Origin: Manduca sexta
Lineage: Eukaryota > Arthropoda > Insecta > Lepidoptera > Sphingidae
Direction: 5' to 3'
Length of the DNA: 64,000 bases
Assembly: GCF_014839805.1 (NCBI RefSeq)
Contig: NC_051138.1
Span: 16,210,020 to 16,274,019 of the forward strand
The notes under the pieces are model-generated. The model did no database searches, was not told the DNA's origin, and saw only the letters and a list, made by a program, of their open reading frames with translations. How positions within the stretch are numbered: position 1 is the stretch's first letter; the number at the start of each line of letters is the position of its first letter. This document shows positions 20,700-31,283 of this stretch, in pieces. The position numbers and the translations under genes are program-made.

Positions 20700-23511
20700 G
20701 TGGTGCTGGCTGTTGCGGCGACGTGTGCGCTCGCGCAGTACGCGGAGGAGCGCGCGCCGAGATACATCGCCTCCGAGACCAAGGCTGCCACCACGCCCGT
20801 GCCCATCCTCAAGCAGATCAACAGGTAATGGCCTCTATTGTTCTGTCTTATTGAAGTTTCATAACTGAAGAGAGTGACTAATTTTAAATTTAGAACTTAA
20901 GGTAACTCTGGTAAGTAATATCCTTTTGATTACACTCTTTTTATGTATAATGATTTATTCTTTTTTATTCAGCCAGTTAATAATTTAAGAAAATAATCAC
21001 GTTCAAATTCAGAACGTTAAATAGATATCTTTCAACGATATCAATGTTCAAAGGGTAATTTAAAGCAATTCTAGTTTGTCCACATTATGAATACTTAACA
21101 CTATTCCATAGATCATAATGGGTAATTTTTAATTAGATACATAACATTACCAGTCCACTGGCGACAATAAACAGTATCTGCCCTTAATCTATAACCTGCC
21201 TAAATAACGTGAAATACCTATAAACGGGGTACAAAAAACAATGAAAGAACTAAAATGAATGATCTATGGTTTTCAGACACAACGAGGATGGTTCGTACAC
21301 ATACGGATACGAGGCAGCAGACGGCTCGTTCAAGATCGAGACCAAGTCCCCCGCCGGAGAAGTCAAGGGCAAATACGGGTACAAGGACAATACTGGAAAG
21401 GTATGCTTTTAATATACTCACTCAGAAAATGGGATATTTCATTTTAATTCGATTTTAACTTAAAAATGCAGAAAATATAAAGTCATAGGAAGATTAGCAA
21501 TAAGGTGTTTTTAATTTTTAACTTTCTAACATTTACTTTCTGACTATATTTTCAAATTACTCCCTCTATTCTTAAATACTAGGTTCAAACCGTCCACCAG
21601 TGTGAAAGAATTAATAATTTTATTTTTTCATTCGTTCCATTTAGATTGTTCCAATTTCGAATGTGATCCAAGATGGCGACACTTAATATTCGTTTTTTGA
21701 AATTCCAGCTCCGTGTGATCGAGTACGGAGCGAACAAGTATGGTTTCCAACCGGCCGGAGAGGGCATCACCGTCGCTCCCCCCACCCTCGTTGACGAGTC
21801 TACCAGGGAGCCTAAGACTGTAAGTTATTCAGCCCTGTATTATATACTGTCCCACTGTTGGGCACGGACCTCCTCTACTACTGAGAGGGATTAAGCCTTA
21901 GTCCACCACGCTGGCCTAGTGCGGATTGGTAGACTTCACACACTCTCGAAATTCCTATAAAGAACTTTTCAGGTATACAGATTTCCTCACGATGTTTTCC
22001 TTCACCGTTAAAGCAAGCGATAATTCACAAAGAATACACACATCATTTTTTTAGAAAAGTCAGAGGTGTGTGCCTTTGGTGTTTGAACCTGCGGACATTT
22101 GTCTTGGCAGTCCGTTCCACAACCAACTAGGCTATCGCCGCTTTTAAGTTATTTATTTATTAAAGTATAAATACCTATTAGATCGTAGATACAGTGGAAG
22201 GTATTTTGTAAGTTATAGTCCCTCTGGTATGCTACGACCGCTTTGTACATTCCTGTCATCAAGCCGCAGAGTATAGTAGTGTTGCTAATGTTTGAGGCTA
22301 CTCATCGCTATTATGATCAGCTTTTATACTTATTATTAATTGAGAGACGGTAGCTACATTAATGGTTTCACTATATAATACCGTATCCTGGTTATATTTA
22401 AGATACACATGCATGAACCTTAGATATAACTAGTGAAATCATGCGATTTCTCTGAAAGATATATACTTGGCTATGTCTATTTTGTCCCATAAGTATCATT
22501 TTAGGCAGGCATCAAGTTGAATTTTCAGAGTATGTATCAATTAGGTTCAAGGCTAAAGCTCATTGCTTTCATATTATGTGTTAACAAATTCCCATTCCAC
22601 CCCATTCCAGCAGGGAGGTCGCGGGCAGTACAACTCCCCCGACTACGACTACGAGGAGCCTGCGCCCGCGCCGCCCCGCGCCCGCGCCCCGCGCCGCAGC
22701 CCCGGCCGCAGCCCCAGCCACAGTACAGGCCCGCGCCACAGCAACAGCAGCAGTACAGGCCTGCACCCCCACCCCCACCACAGCCCCAACAGCAGTACAG
22801 ACCGCCTCCGCAACCCCAGCAACAGTATAGACCTCAGCCCCAGCCGCAGCCGAGACCGCCGCCACCTCAGCACTCTGCTCCTGCTCCTCCCAAGGTGAGT
22901 TAGCAGATGACACGCTTGAGTCAGAAGACGTGATACTAGATGGAAAGTAATAACGCCTGATGGAAATTGATAGCGGAGTCACACGCTCATATCTAGATGA
23001 ATGCAGGTCGCCCTAATGTTTGGAACGTCGATTAGACTGGGCCTATAATATGGTCCTTTGTATCGTTATCGACTTCATAAAAGGTTAGCAAAATTGCCGA
23101 TTTATTTCATTCTTTATGGCTTATTATATATAAGTGAAAAGACTTCAGTTTAACGAGCGATTGTACGTAGACAAACTGTCTGTAGCTTCATATTTTTTAT
23201 TCACAATCCGTTGCACATTCCAGCCTCAGTTCTTCGCCGGCGCCGCTCCCTCACCGATAGACGACAACTTCTTCAACCCCGAACCCGCACCACGACAGTA
23301 CAAGCCCAAGCAGGACTTCAGGCCTGCCCCACAGATCCAGGAGTTCGGCTCCGATGACTTCGCCCCCGCCCCTCAACGCTACCAGCCTAACCAGGTGCCC
23401 CAGCAGAGGAACACGCAGACCTACTCCATGTTAGACCAGCTCCTCAAGGAGTACTCTCTGCCCCAAGGCGGTGCCGCGCCACTCCACGACATCAGCTTCG
23501 GATCCTACTAG
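20700..23511 (+). CDS. Gene B: RR-domain cuticular protein with Pro/Gln-rich tail (multi-exon; first exon not found)
   Basis: Secreted chitin-binding structural protein of cuticle. Exons: 20700-20824, 21277-21400, 21709-21819, 22611-22894, 23224-23511; all introns are GT-AG. The first listed exon starts in phase 0 with VVLAVAATCALAQ, the end of a signal peptide, so a short upstream exon with the start Met is missing (possibly in the gap). Residues are numbered from that exon. The RR domain runs about 43-105 over two exons: HNEDGSYTYGYEAADGSF, then GKYGYKDN, then IEYGANKYGFQPAGEGI, matching the Y-x-A-x3-G-F core. Residues 121-215 are rich in QYRPAPQ-type repeats and 216-310 continue P/Q/Y-rich to FGSY and TAG. 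Exon 22611-22894 is 284 bases although both flanking junctions are phase 0, and its two halves read in different frames, so one base is missing near 22660-22700 (assembly error or true frameshift). The intron from 21820 carries a SINE at its donor. The paralogue name is uncertain. Confidence 0.9.
21830..22144 (-). mobile_element. SINE1 inserted in a gene B splice donor, antisense
   Basis: Full-length antisense SINE1: cagccctgtattatat at the left, then ccaccacgctggcctagtg, cgatgttttccttcaccg, tttgaacctgcgg and ggctatcgccgctt. The 9-bp duplication TAAGTTATT flanks it at 21821-21829 and 22145-22153. The left copy is positions 2-10 of the intron, so the donor G|TAAGT is rebuilt by the duplication. 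Confidence 0.9.
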
Positions 23512-23514
23512 TTT

Positions 23515-23520
23515 AATAAA
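23515..23520 (+). terminator. Polyadenylation signal of gene B
   Basis: AATAAA three bases after the TAG stop. If used, the 3' UTR would be only about 20-35 bases. A further aataaa lies near 23755, so a longer form is possible. Confidence 0.5.
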
Positions 23521-24365
23521 TTCTCATTTGTAAATATTTAGAATATTTTAATTAAAATGATATCCATTTGTTTAGGTATGGCTGTGTATTTATTCCTTTG
23601 GATAAATAGGGAATGCTCGACTAAGCGTCATTTGAAATTAAATTTGAACCTTATTAAATGTGAATAGTGTTGGTAATACCTTTAGATCTGTAGACAGAGG
23701 CGCATAGTCGTGTAGTGATTTCTTGTTTCTACTGATATTAAAACAATGCTCAATTAATAAAGGGTCGTAAATGTGCCAATAAAAAATTATTGATGCATTT
23801 GTTTTGAAATTTACAGGTAAGTGCAATATTAAATTGATTAAAATCATAGTGCCAATTATTATTTATACAACCTACGTTTTTTTTTACAACCAATTGAGTA
23901 ACCTCCACCTTTTGAGAAACTTAGAAATCACCGAAATTAAATGACACTTTGAGCATTTATTATTTACACTGAATTTAAAGTTATTTTGTATCATAAAATA
24001 CAATTTTCTTTACGAATAAAATAATAATTTGAGGTAGGTACTTATGCACCCCATTTTAAAAGTATTTGCATTTTGAATGCCTATATATTAAAATCACCTC
24101 AATCTCATTTCTTTTAAGTTATGTTACCATTGTAAGACAATAATTACAATCTACAATTTAGATTACGTCTGACAAGAAATGTTTATTTCGTACATAAAGA
24201 TGTAAATCCGTTATCTAACTAGGTAGTGGAAGTACTGAGACAAAATCTATCTATGTAAATATGAATGAATTATTATGTTTTGCATCCAGGCATTATGCGT
24301 AAGCGTTTGATGTTTTAAAGGAAATTACAGTTAGAAGTGGTTCTAGGAAGAAAAATTTACTATAA
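23521..24365. other. AT-rich intergenic DNA between genes B and C
   Basis: No exon or repeat recognised. Short open frames lack coding bias. Confidence 0.5.
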
Positions 24366-24631
24366 CTAGGTGTTGTTCACAGTTTAATCCCCGTGAAACA
24401 CTAAAAAATAATTTATAGCGTCATCTGTACGTTAGCGCCATCTATTTAAGAATCAGATTAACTTTTCAATTATATTCCACGGGAGCAAATTACCGATAAA
24501 AACATTACGCCAGGACATGGTTTACCCGTATGCCAAATTTCATATTTAAACCAGTTCTTCTTCTGTTTCTGCTTTTAATTCTAATAAATCGCCAAATATT
24601 TACACAAACTTTCGCGTTTATAATATTAGGA
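24366..24631 (-). mobile_element. Helitron-like element, complete
   Basis: On the - strand: 5' tcctaatattataaacgcga, then aaagtttgtg, tagatggcgctaacg and the 3' end CTAG at 24366-24369 before T. The same layout as 8760-9047 (tagatggcg block, CTAG end) but opposite in orientation. Confidence 0.55.
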
Positions 24632-25062
24632 AAAATTAGATAAGTAAGATACAGAGATATATCGAACAAACTGTTTAAAACTATGTAGCTAGCTAAAATT
24701 TTACAGAAATTATTTATCAATTAAATTATATAAGAGTGATATCAATTTAGGTAATTGATTCAGTTTAGGTATTGTTGCCCTTATTCACCATTCTACCGTT
24801 TTTTTTGTGATGCACAGCCCTGATTAACATTTCTACTGTATTAATGGACCTGTAATACATATCAGGCTTGGTGTCTCGCTGATGAAAAAATAGATCGAAA
24901 ATGCCATGTCACAAGAATGTAATTATATTTAAAGTGTGATGGTTCTTCAGGTTTTTGGGGCATTTCTAGCAATTTACTCTGCTATAATTTTAAAAGACGT
25001 ATCATCATACATAACTAATACGATTTACTATTTGTGCAGGGTAATATTTAGAACTATGGAAC

Positions 25063-25205
25063 CACACATACCACACCCTCAAGCCTTTATCGCTAAAAGG
25101 GTAGGCAGTGGTGTAACCAGGGCACCCACTTTTCGCCATGTGTGTTCGCCACAATGCGATATGAGATATTTTGTCATATCGGGCACAAATTTCAGACTCC
25201 ATGCA
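25063..25205 (-). mobile_element. SINE2 3' fragment
   Basis: Antisense SINE2 landmarks: aaccagggcacccacttttcg, ccatgtgtgttc, catatcgggcacaaatttcag, actcc. It is directly joined to an R3 copy on the right. Confidence 0.65.
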
Positions 25206-25209
25206 GACA

Positions 25210-25425
25210 CTGAACCCGTATGCACCAAAGAAGGCCACCGCGGGTTTTGGTTGGTGTGCCGGTGTAGGGTATACAGGGTTAGGGACTCGGTCCAACGCTC
25301 GCTCGGATGATTTTATACTCCCGAGCGTCGACAATGGGCCGTAAGACCGGTGAACAACATAACCATCCCACTCACCCTCCAAGTGGTGGTAGCGATAATG
25401 CGTTTCTTACCCGCGAAAAAATGCT
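25210..25425 (+). repeat. R3 repeat copy 2
   Basis: Same order of blocks as 14660-14885, including ggccaccgcgggttttg, cgctcgctcggatgat and gggccgtaagac. The overlapping open frames on both strands are by-products. Confidence 0.7.
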
Positions 25426-25511
25426 GACACTGAATAAAAACCCAATATCAACTATGGAAACGATTTTAAAAATATCTCTATCACAGAAGACTGACCCTAT
25501 TTTATTTGGTA

Positions 25512-25760
25512 CTAGCTGACCCGACAGACGTTGTCCTGTCTTAACTATGAATTTGCAGCGCGCATTCTGTCAATCGCCGAAATTAACTTTTCTTAAATTT
25601 TCTAACGTTCCGCTCAACTTCCTTAATTTTTTTCTTTCATAAGATCCTTCTCCTGACAATAATTAACACAAAAAAAATATTGAAGACGGTCTAGCCGTTC
25701 ACGCGTGATGGCGTAACCAAGGGAAATAGGGATTCATTATTTTATATATAAAGATTATTA
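25512..25760 (-). repeat. Interspersed repeat ending in CTAG (possible Helitron-like)
   Basis: Left edge CTAGctgacccgacagacg reads as a 3' end on the - strand. The right part is ttatatataaagattattatt. It resembles a common lepidopteran repeat terminus, but the class cannot be fixed from this copy. Confidence 0.4.
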
Positions 25761-26035
25761 TTCTGAACACTTCAAGCGAAACTACGTGCAAAAATAAAAT
25801 TTCTACCAGCGATGGTATTAAGGGTTGAATATCCCGGGGTCCCAGTTTTTTTATTCCGATCTACAAAAAGAAATACACAGCCAATTTTAAAGTAACTTTG
25901 AGTATAATGATAATTTTATTAAAACACAATTGTTCCCTCCAATCACTGGGGTCAAGTCCCTTCCAAATCCGCACCACACAAATATCTTAATTACACAACA
26001 AGTCAAATAAAGCACTACATTGTTATAAAATAGTT

Positions 26036-26425
26036 TTTTATTTGCGAGGGCCGTGTGGAGGTGCCGTTGTGGGAAACCTCCACACAATGTGTGTGTGTTC
26101 CCACTATATTGCATCACTTTAGTACTTACTTGAACGGTGTTGGAGTCAGTGAGTAGGATTTTTTAAGCAATTGAATGACGATCAGTACTCCTAATGGTAA
26201 ACTCCAGGGTCAGTGGTTATCATTCCTATGGAAGGATGGTAGTGTAGGTGGAAAGATGTGTGTGGTGGTCAGAGCAAACCACCTAAAACTCACCGGTGGC
26301 CCTCTTCAGCACATTAGGGATGGCTGCGGGCTTCCTCTGACGGAAGTGTCTAAATTGTCGTCCGCAGCCGCCTCTGCACGGTGCTGCCTAGTGAAAGCAA
26401 ATAACCTACCAAATTGTATAGTGTT
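26036..26425. other. GC-richer island of unknown nature
   Basis: Contains a pair of complementary blocks (gtggaggtgccgttg.. and aacctccacac) that could fold, followed by an 84-codon open frame (26175-26429, +) without recognisable domains. Base composition differs from the flanks, suggesting transposon-derived DNA. I cannot assign it. Confidence 0.3.
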
Positions 26426-29281
26426 TTGAATTTGTAAGATTGTTAAAATGAAACCGAAGAATCACACTGATCACTCCATATATATGCTTAAGATTACCAG
26501 ACGAAATTACTAGAGTAAGCACACCTGAAATTCAGATTCCTGGCCCAGAAAGACACAAAGTTGTATACTAACATTTAGGTTATGTTATTCCATTAAGATT
26601 TAAACTTGCTGAATTACGAGCTAATACGTACATCAAAGCAAATAGACTTATATTCTTTACTAAAATATAGACTAAAATACAGGATCTTCCAGATTACTCC
26701 TATTTATCTTTATCACTAAAGGTACTTCTTACCTCATAGAGAATATCACTGAAAGATATTGGGTTCAATCCCCAATTTTCTAACACAAATTATCTGTGAA
26801 TGAATCCTATCTCGAAGTACTGGATCAATTAAGCGGCCAGTAGTAGAAAAAAAGCGAAATTACTTTTGTAACCCACATAAGAAACAAATTCGGTTGTGCC
26901 TACTCTATAGAAACTGTATAAGAATAGAAGAGTATCAGACCTTCCAAGGGTTTTTGTAATAAAAATATAGGCATTTCGTCGCAGTATCACGCATGCCGAT
27001 ATGGTATCTGAGTTAAGTCAACGACCGCTACAATACGCAATAACCGGAAGTCTAACTTAACGCTCAATGCTCCTGCGCTTCTTACATCAAACGCACTAGT
27101 TTCAAACCCATTTTGAGTGATGTTGCGTTCTGTGGCCAGCTTTGTCAACAGGATTCATAGGTTCACCGGATACACGTGGGCACGGTTTTACTATCACAAA
27201 AAAATGGATGATGGCAGTTATTACGCTTCGTACGTCTAGGAGTTTATTGTCAATATCAAAACATTAGTAAACAGCTTCACTTATGCGCGGCTTGAATTGA
27301 TAATGATAAGAATGATACCACTGTCTGACAAAGTTGTTACATTGGTCATCACATTTATTTATTTATTTTATTTTTGCACTCCACATCCAAATAAATTTTG
27401 TACATAGGCGGACTTAATGCCGGCACTCTTTCCCAGTCAACCGTAAGGACTTTACATTGCTGGAAGTAAAATTAGTCCCCCTAAGTAATTTCCATTTCTC
27501 CTACCAAAAATCGGAAACCACATGAAACCAAATGATCGTGTAGTTATAAGCGAAGGTGACTACTAACATCAGCTGCTCGATTACCTACTTTCTTCTGCTA
27601 CCATAACAAAATATCAGTTAGTATTATATTAATTATTAACGTTTTCTCGCAATTTTGTCCGTGTGAAACAGTGTTTTCCGGGATAAAAGTAGCTTATGTC
27701 CTTTCCAGCCTTCCAAACTATCTCCATAGCAAACATCGAAATTCGTTCTGCAGTTGAGTTTATGGCGTTCAGATAGACGCAGCAAAGGACTTTTTTTATA
27801 ATATTAAGTACAAACCAGTATATAAGTGCGTTATTTCCGTGCTGCGTGCCATTCAAGAAATCCGACATCACAGTTATTTATGAGTTAAAATGTTTCCTAA
27901 ATTCTTTCACAAAATAGCTGAGGCTGAACCGGTTTGTATGTCGGAAGTAATTAGATACAAAGTGTAATTAGTTTACAGCCTTACACTTGGCACACTTTAA
28001 ATACAGTAAACAAGGAAAGGTTTATGTATGAGGATTCTTGCCGGCTTAATCTTTACAATATCATAGAATAGTTCGTATGAATGAATTAATTTATATAAAT
28101 AATAAAAAATGATAACAGCCTTGGCTAATATTTAAGAATAATCCACTTGTGTTCAGGAAACTTAATATTCATATTTGAGCATTTGTTGTGATAATCTAGA
28201 CAAATGGTAATTGTTACAAGCGTTTTAATATTAACTAGATATTCTTGGATTCTGTAGTGATTTTTTGTACTATAAATTTCTCCTGACCAACACCTGAGTC
28301 CACCCTGTGACCATGAATCCTGCAGGCATCGAATTGTTGGGATAAAAATATAATACTAAAACCGCAATAAAATCCGAAAACTAGTTTTATTTCAATGTGT
28401 AACATTCGCGTAAACATTAGAAATTATTTATCATATGTTCCTGATATAAAGCGTAACAAACAGGCGTCAACCAAATAAGTTATTCTATAAAGGTACAATA
28501 TATTGACACCGCTTTCTGATGGGTTAATAAAGGTTATTTTAAACAATTTACAACCTAGATCCCAACAATTAATATTGCAAAAATAAACTGCTCATATTTA
28601 TCAAAATAATTGCTAGTGTAGTTTGCGTAGTTTTCTTATTTGCTGCTCACCCCCTAATTACCTTTTGTGTAACAGTCGCAGCCATGAAGGCTGGCCATTG
28701 TTTAAAGTTTTGAACAAATATATGAATACTCACCAACGTAATGTTTTGGGAAAAGACCTTGACATGACATGCATATTTTGTAATTACATTAATAAAAGTA
28801 CACGAAAAAAACACAATTGACTATCTTAACTATAATTGATTCATGATTGTCTCACAATCGATCGATTGTGTAAAATATAAATACTGGTTGCATAATTAGC
28901 AGAAAAAAATAAGTTCCAAATGGGATTTTTTTCAAATTGTAACAATTAATGGTTGATATTTTCCTTTAATAAAAGAAATGGACAGACTTATAAAACATTT
29001 AATGGCCGATACGCTTATCATAATTCTAAAATATGGTATGTTTTGTTTATCATAATAATACTATACGTCGTAAATTATAGATATTTTACTGTAGCTAACT
29101 GGATGGGAAAGATATCAAGAAATTTATATTTCTTAAACATGAAAAACTTCATAAATAATTCATCATATTTCCATATTTACATTAAGCTAGATGAGTATTA
29201 CTTTACCTAAACTAATCTACAGAATTAAAATTATACTGTTCTAACAACGGTAACTTTAAATTATTAATAACTAACTTTACC
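26426..29281. other. Gene-free DNA with scattered repeat pieces
   Basis: Within this stretch, 27380-27450 (aggcggacttaatgccggca, cagtcaaccgtaagg) and 27655-27790 (ccgggataaaagtagcttatg, actatctccatagcaaa) look like common lepidopteran repeat segments. The remainder, especially 28436-29281, is AT-rich with no exon signal. Confidence 0.45.
28325..28435 (-). repeat. Interspersed repeat, shared with 3098-3235
   Basis: Reverse copy of the block with ttcggattttattgcggttt and gtttacgcgaatgttac. The short - strand open frame here is incidental. Confidence 0.6.
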
Positions 29282-31213
29282 TCAGTGCCTTTGCATGGTT
29301 TTCTTAGTATCATCAGAAGAGCCTTCTTCTCCAAGAATTTGAACATTTCTGACCTGCTTCCTTGGTGGGGCAGCAGTTGTTAACTCAGTTGGGGGTGATG
29401 TTGTCGGTACAAAGTCTGGACTTATTGCCAATATCAGCATTTTCAGAAGCAACGCTTCTCTAACTTCTGGTGGTAGATATTCTGGCATATCATCAATATG
29501 ATTGGTCGCAGAACCTGCAGTGTCATAAGGCCTTGTGTAAAGCCTTCTTCGAGACATATATCGCTGATCATATTGGTTATCGTAATTGTATTCGTTTCGA
29601 TACGGTTCGTATCGATAGTCGTATCCGTCGTCTTGATATCGACTCTGGTATCGATAGTCGTCTCTGTACATCGGTACGGGGTAGGGGGGACCTGGCAGCA
29701 TCTGATCCATTAAACTTTGCAAACGATTCTGTCTTAATATTAATACGTACAGAAGTCGTCGTAAGTCTCTAGTACTTACTGGTGCGGAGATGCTGCCCAT
29801 CTCGTCTCCTGGTTCATATCGTGGTTGGTAGGACACTGGAGCCCTATACGGGTTTACAAATCTTCCCTGATACCCTTGTAAAGGCACTCCCCTTTCGTCT
29901 ACTGGTATAGGAATTATTCTAGTCGCAGGTCGTATCTCATAAGGCGTCGTGGCTTCAGTCTTTTGGGTGGGTGGAACTTCTTTTACGAACTGTGGCTCCA
30001 GTACTTTGTTTGGAAATTCGTACTGAAGAAAGGGCCGCTGGTTACCAATGGGCACTGCAGCGCCAGGGTTATCTCTTAAATACTCACGGGTTCGGAATTG
30101 CACAGCTGGAGACGGTCTTCTGTATATAGGCTGCTGGTATATCCTATCTTCTGGGTCTCGTGGGGGTATATGAACCACTGGTACTGGATTTGTAGTTACG
30201 ACGTTTTCGTTATCGAAAATTCTTCCCGTACTTGCTTCGACTGTTGTTTCCTGGTCCTGAAGAGGTGCTTCTTGGTATTGTTGCTGGATTCTTTGTCGTG
30301 CTGCCACGATAGAGTGTATAGGCACCAATCTAGGTCGAGGTGTGGTTGTCGTGAATAAAGGTCTGATAGTGCCGAGAGATACTTGACTACCATATTCATC
30401 GGTTGAATCGTCACCTGCTGATTGCTGCAGGCTTATCATGTGAGGGTTGGGACTGGTTCCTGACAATTGCCTTCTGATAGTATTGGCTTTGTTACGCTCA
30501 GTTTCAGGTTCTTTTTCCATCACATCCTCGTAAACTGGCTTTATAGTCGAGGGCAACTTTGTTGTAGTTTGTTTCGTAATTAGGTCTTCCTGCGTTGACA
30601 CTGGCATGGGCTTCAATATCTGTGTTCTAGTCTTCAAAGTGTCTTCAACCTTAGGCTTATAACTTGTAGTAGTTTCTTCGGTTTTTTGCTTTTCAGTATT
30701 TGAATCCACGGTCGGCGTAGGCCTAGTACTAGACGCTCTTCTCCTGGGAATAGATTGGATAACAGTACCTCGTGTGGTATGACTTCCTCTAGTGGGATAA
30801 ACAACAGTTGCTAATGGTCTTCGCGTTGTTGATGATACAGTTTTGTTCATGCGGACTACCATGGCGGGGGTACTCGGAGTAGTGCTCGTGGTAACCGGGA
30901 CCGGAGTACTTTCACTAGAGGACGAGTAAGTAACGCGTTTAATCTCGCCATCTTTATCGATGTATCCAAAAGTCCCCTTGACATTCCCAAGCACATCCCT
31001 ACTTTCAATCTTGAAGGTCCCGTCATCAGCTTCGTAACCTATCGTGTACGACCCGTCATCATTTAACCGGCGTATTTGCTTCACGATTTCAACTTTAGAT
31101 GGATCCGATTCGCTGGCTTTGAGGATCTCTTTAGTGCTTGATTCTGGGGTGGCATCGGTGGTATTGGAGGCTGCGGCGGTCGCAAGACACACGACAACGA
31201 TTGTAAGGATCAT
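29282..31213 (-). CDS. Gene C: intronless 643-aa cuticular protein with N-terminal half-RR domain
   Basis: Secreted protein, probably of the cuticle or another chitinous matrix. I start it at the ATG at 31213 because it opens a textbook signal peptide (MILTIVVVCLATAAAS); the frame stays open upstream to a GTG at 31264, but without another in-frame ATG. Residues 45-97 match the first half of the RR domain (KQIRRLNDDGSYTIGYEADD, then GTFGYIDKDGEIKRVTY) but lack the usual YGA..GF.P.G half present in gene B. Residues 105-300 are Thr/Ser/Pro/Arg-rich and probably disordered, and 300-480 are Pro/Arg/Gln-rich. Two short hydrophobic helices follow, RRLLYVLILRQNRL at about 485-498 and EVREALLLKMLILAIS at about 583-598, separated by a Tyr/Asp/Arg-rich stretch (516-560) with DYRYEPY and YDNQYD. 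It has no catalytic motifs. The lack of introns contrasts with genes B and D. It is close and convergent to B and tandem with D. Confidence 0.85.
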   Translation of the reverse strand: MILTIVVVCLATAAASNTTDATPESSTKEILKASESDPSKVEIVKQIRRLNDDGSYTIGYEADDGTFKIESRDVLGNVKGTFGYIDKDGEIKRVTYSSSSESTPVPVTTSTTPSTPAMVVRMNKTVSSTTRRPLATVVYPTRGSHTTRGTVIQSIPRRRASSTRPTPTVDSNTEKQKTEETTTSYKPKVEDTLKTRTQILKPMPVSTQEDLITKQTTTKLPSTIKPVYEDVMEKEPETERNKANTIRRQLSGTSPNPHMISLQQSAGDDSTDEYGSQVSLGTIRPLFTTTTPRPRLVPIHSIVAARQRIQQQYQEAPLQDQETTVEASTGRIFDNENVVTTNPVPVVHIPPRDPEDRIYQQPIYRRPSPAVQFRTREYLRDNPGAAVPIGNQRPFLQYEFPNKVLEPQFVKEVPPTQKTEATTPYEIRPATRIIPIPVDERGVPLQGYQGRFVNPYRAPVSYQPRYEPGDEMGSISAPVSTRDLRRLLYVLILRQNRLQSLMDQMLPGPPYPVPMYRDDYRYQSRYQDDGYDYRYEPYRNEYNYDNQYDQRYMSRRRLYTRPYDTAGSATNHIDDMPEYLPPEVREALLLKMLILAISPDFVPTTSPPTELTTAAPPRKQVRNVQILGEEGSSDDTKKTMQRH

Positions 31214-31236
31214 CTCGCCAAGGCACGCACCGGCAT
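31210..31236 (-). promoter_or_regulatory. Nine-codon upstream ORF overlapping the gene C start
   Basis: An ATG at 31236 opens MPVRALAR and stops in TGA at 31210, so the stop overlaps the main ATG as ATGA. If the mRNA begins upstream of it, translation of gene C would need leaky scanning or reinitiation. The transcription start is unknown. Confidence 0.4.
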
Positions 31237-31268
31237 GACTGCGGCAGCTGCGCGCGCACACCACTCCC

Positions 31269-31283
31269 CTATATAAAATATAG
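31269..31283 (-). promoter_or_regulatory. Possible TATA element of gene C
   Basis: A nearly symmetric TATATTTTATATAG sits about 60 bases upstream of the chosen ATG, which would give a 25-40-base leader. The better TATAAAA match lies on the + strand, so its use for gene C is uncertain. Confidence 0.35.

Noticed and set aside
29470..30358. + strand frames within gene C
   Set aside because: Antisense shadows of a 643-codon continuous frame.
31214..31264. Upstream extension of gene C to a GTG
   Set aside because: Needs a non-ATG start and would place the hydrophobic signal peptide internally; the ATG at 31213 is the natural start.
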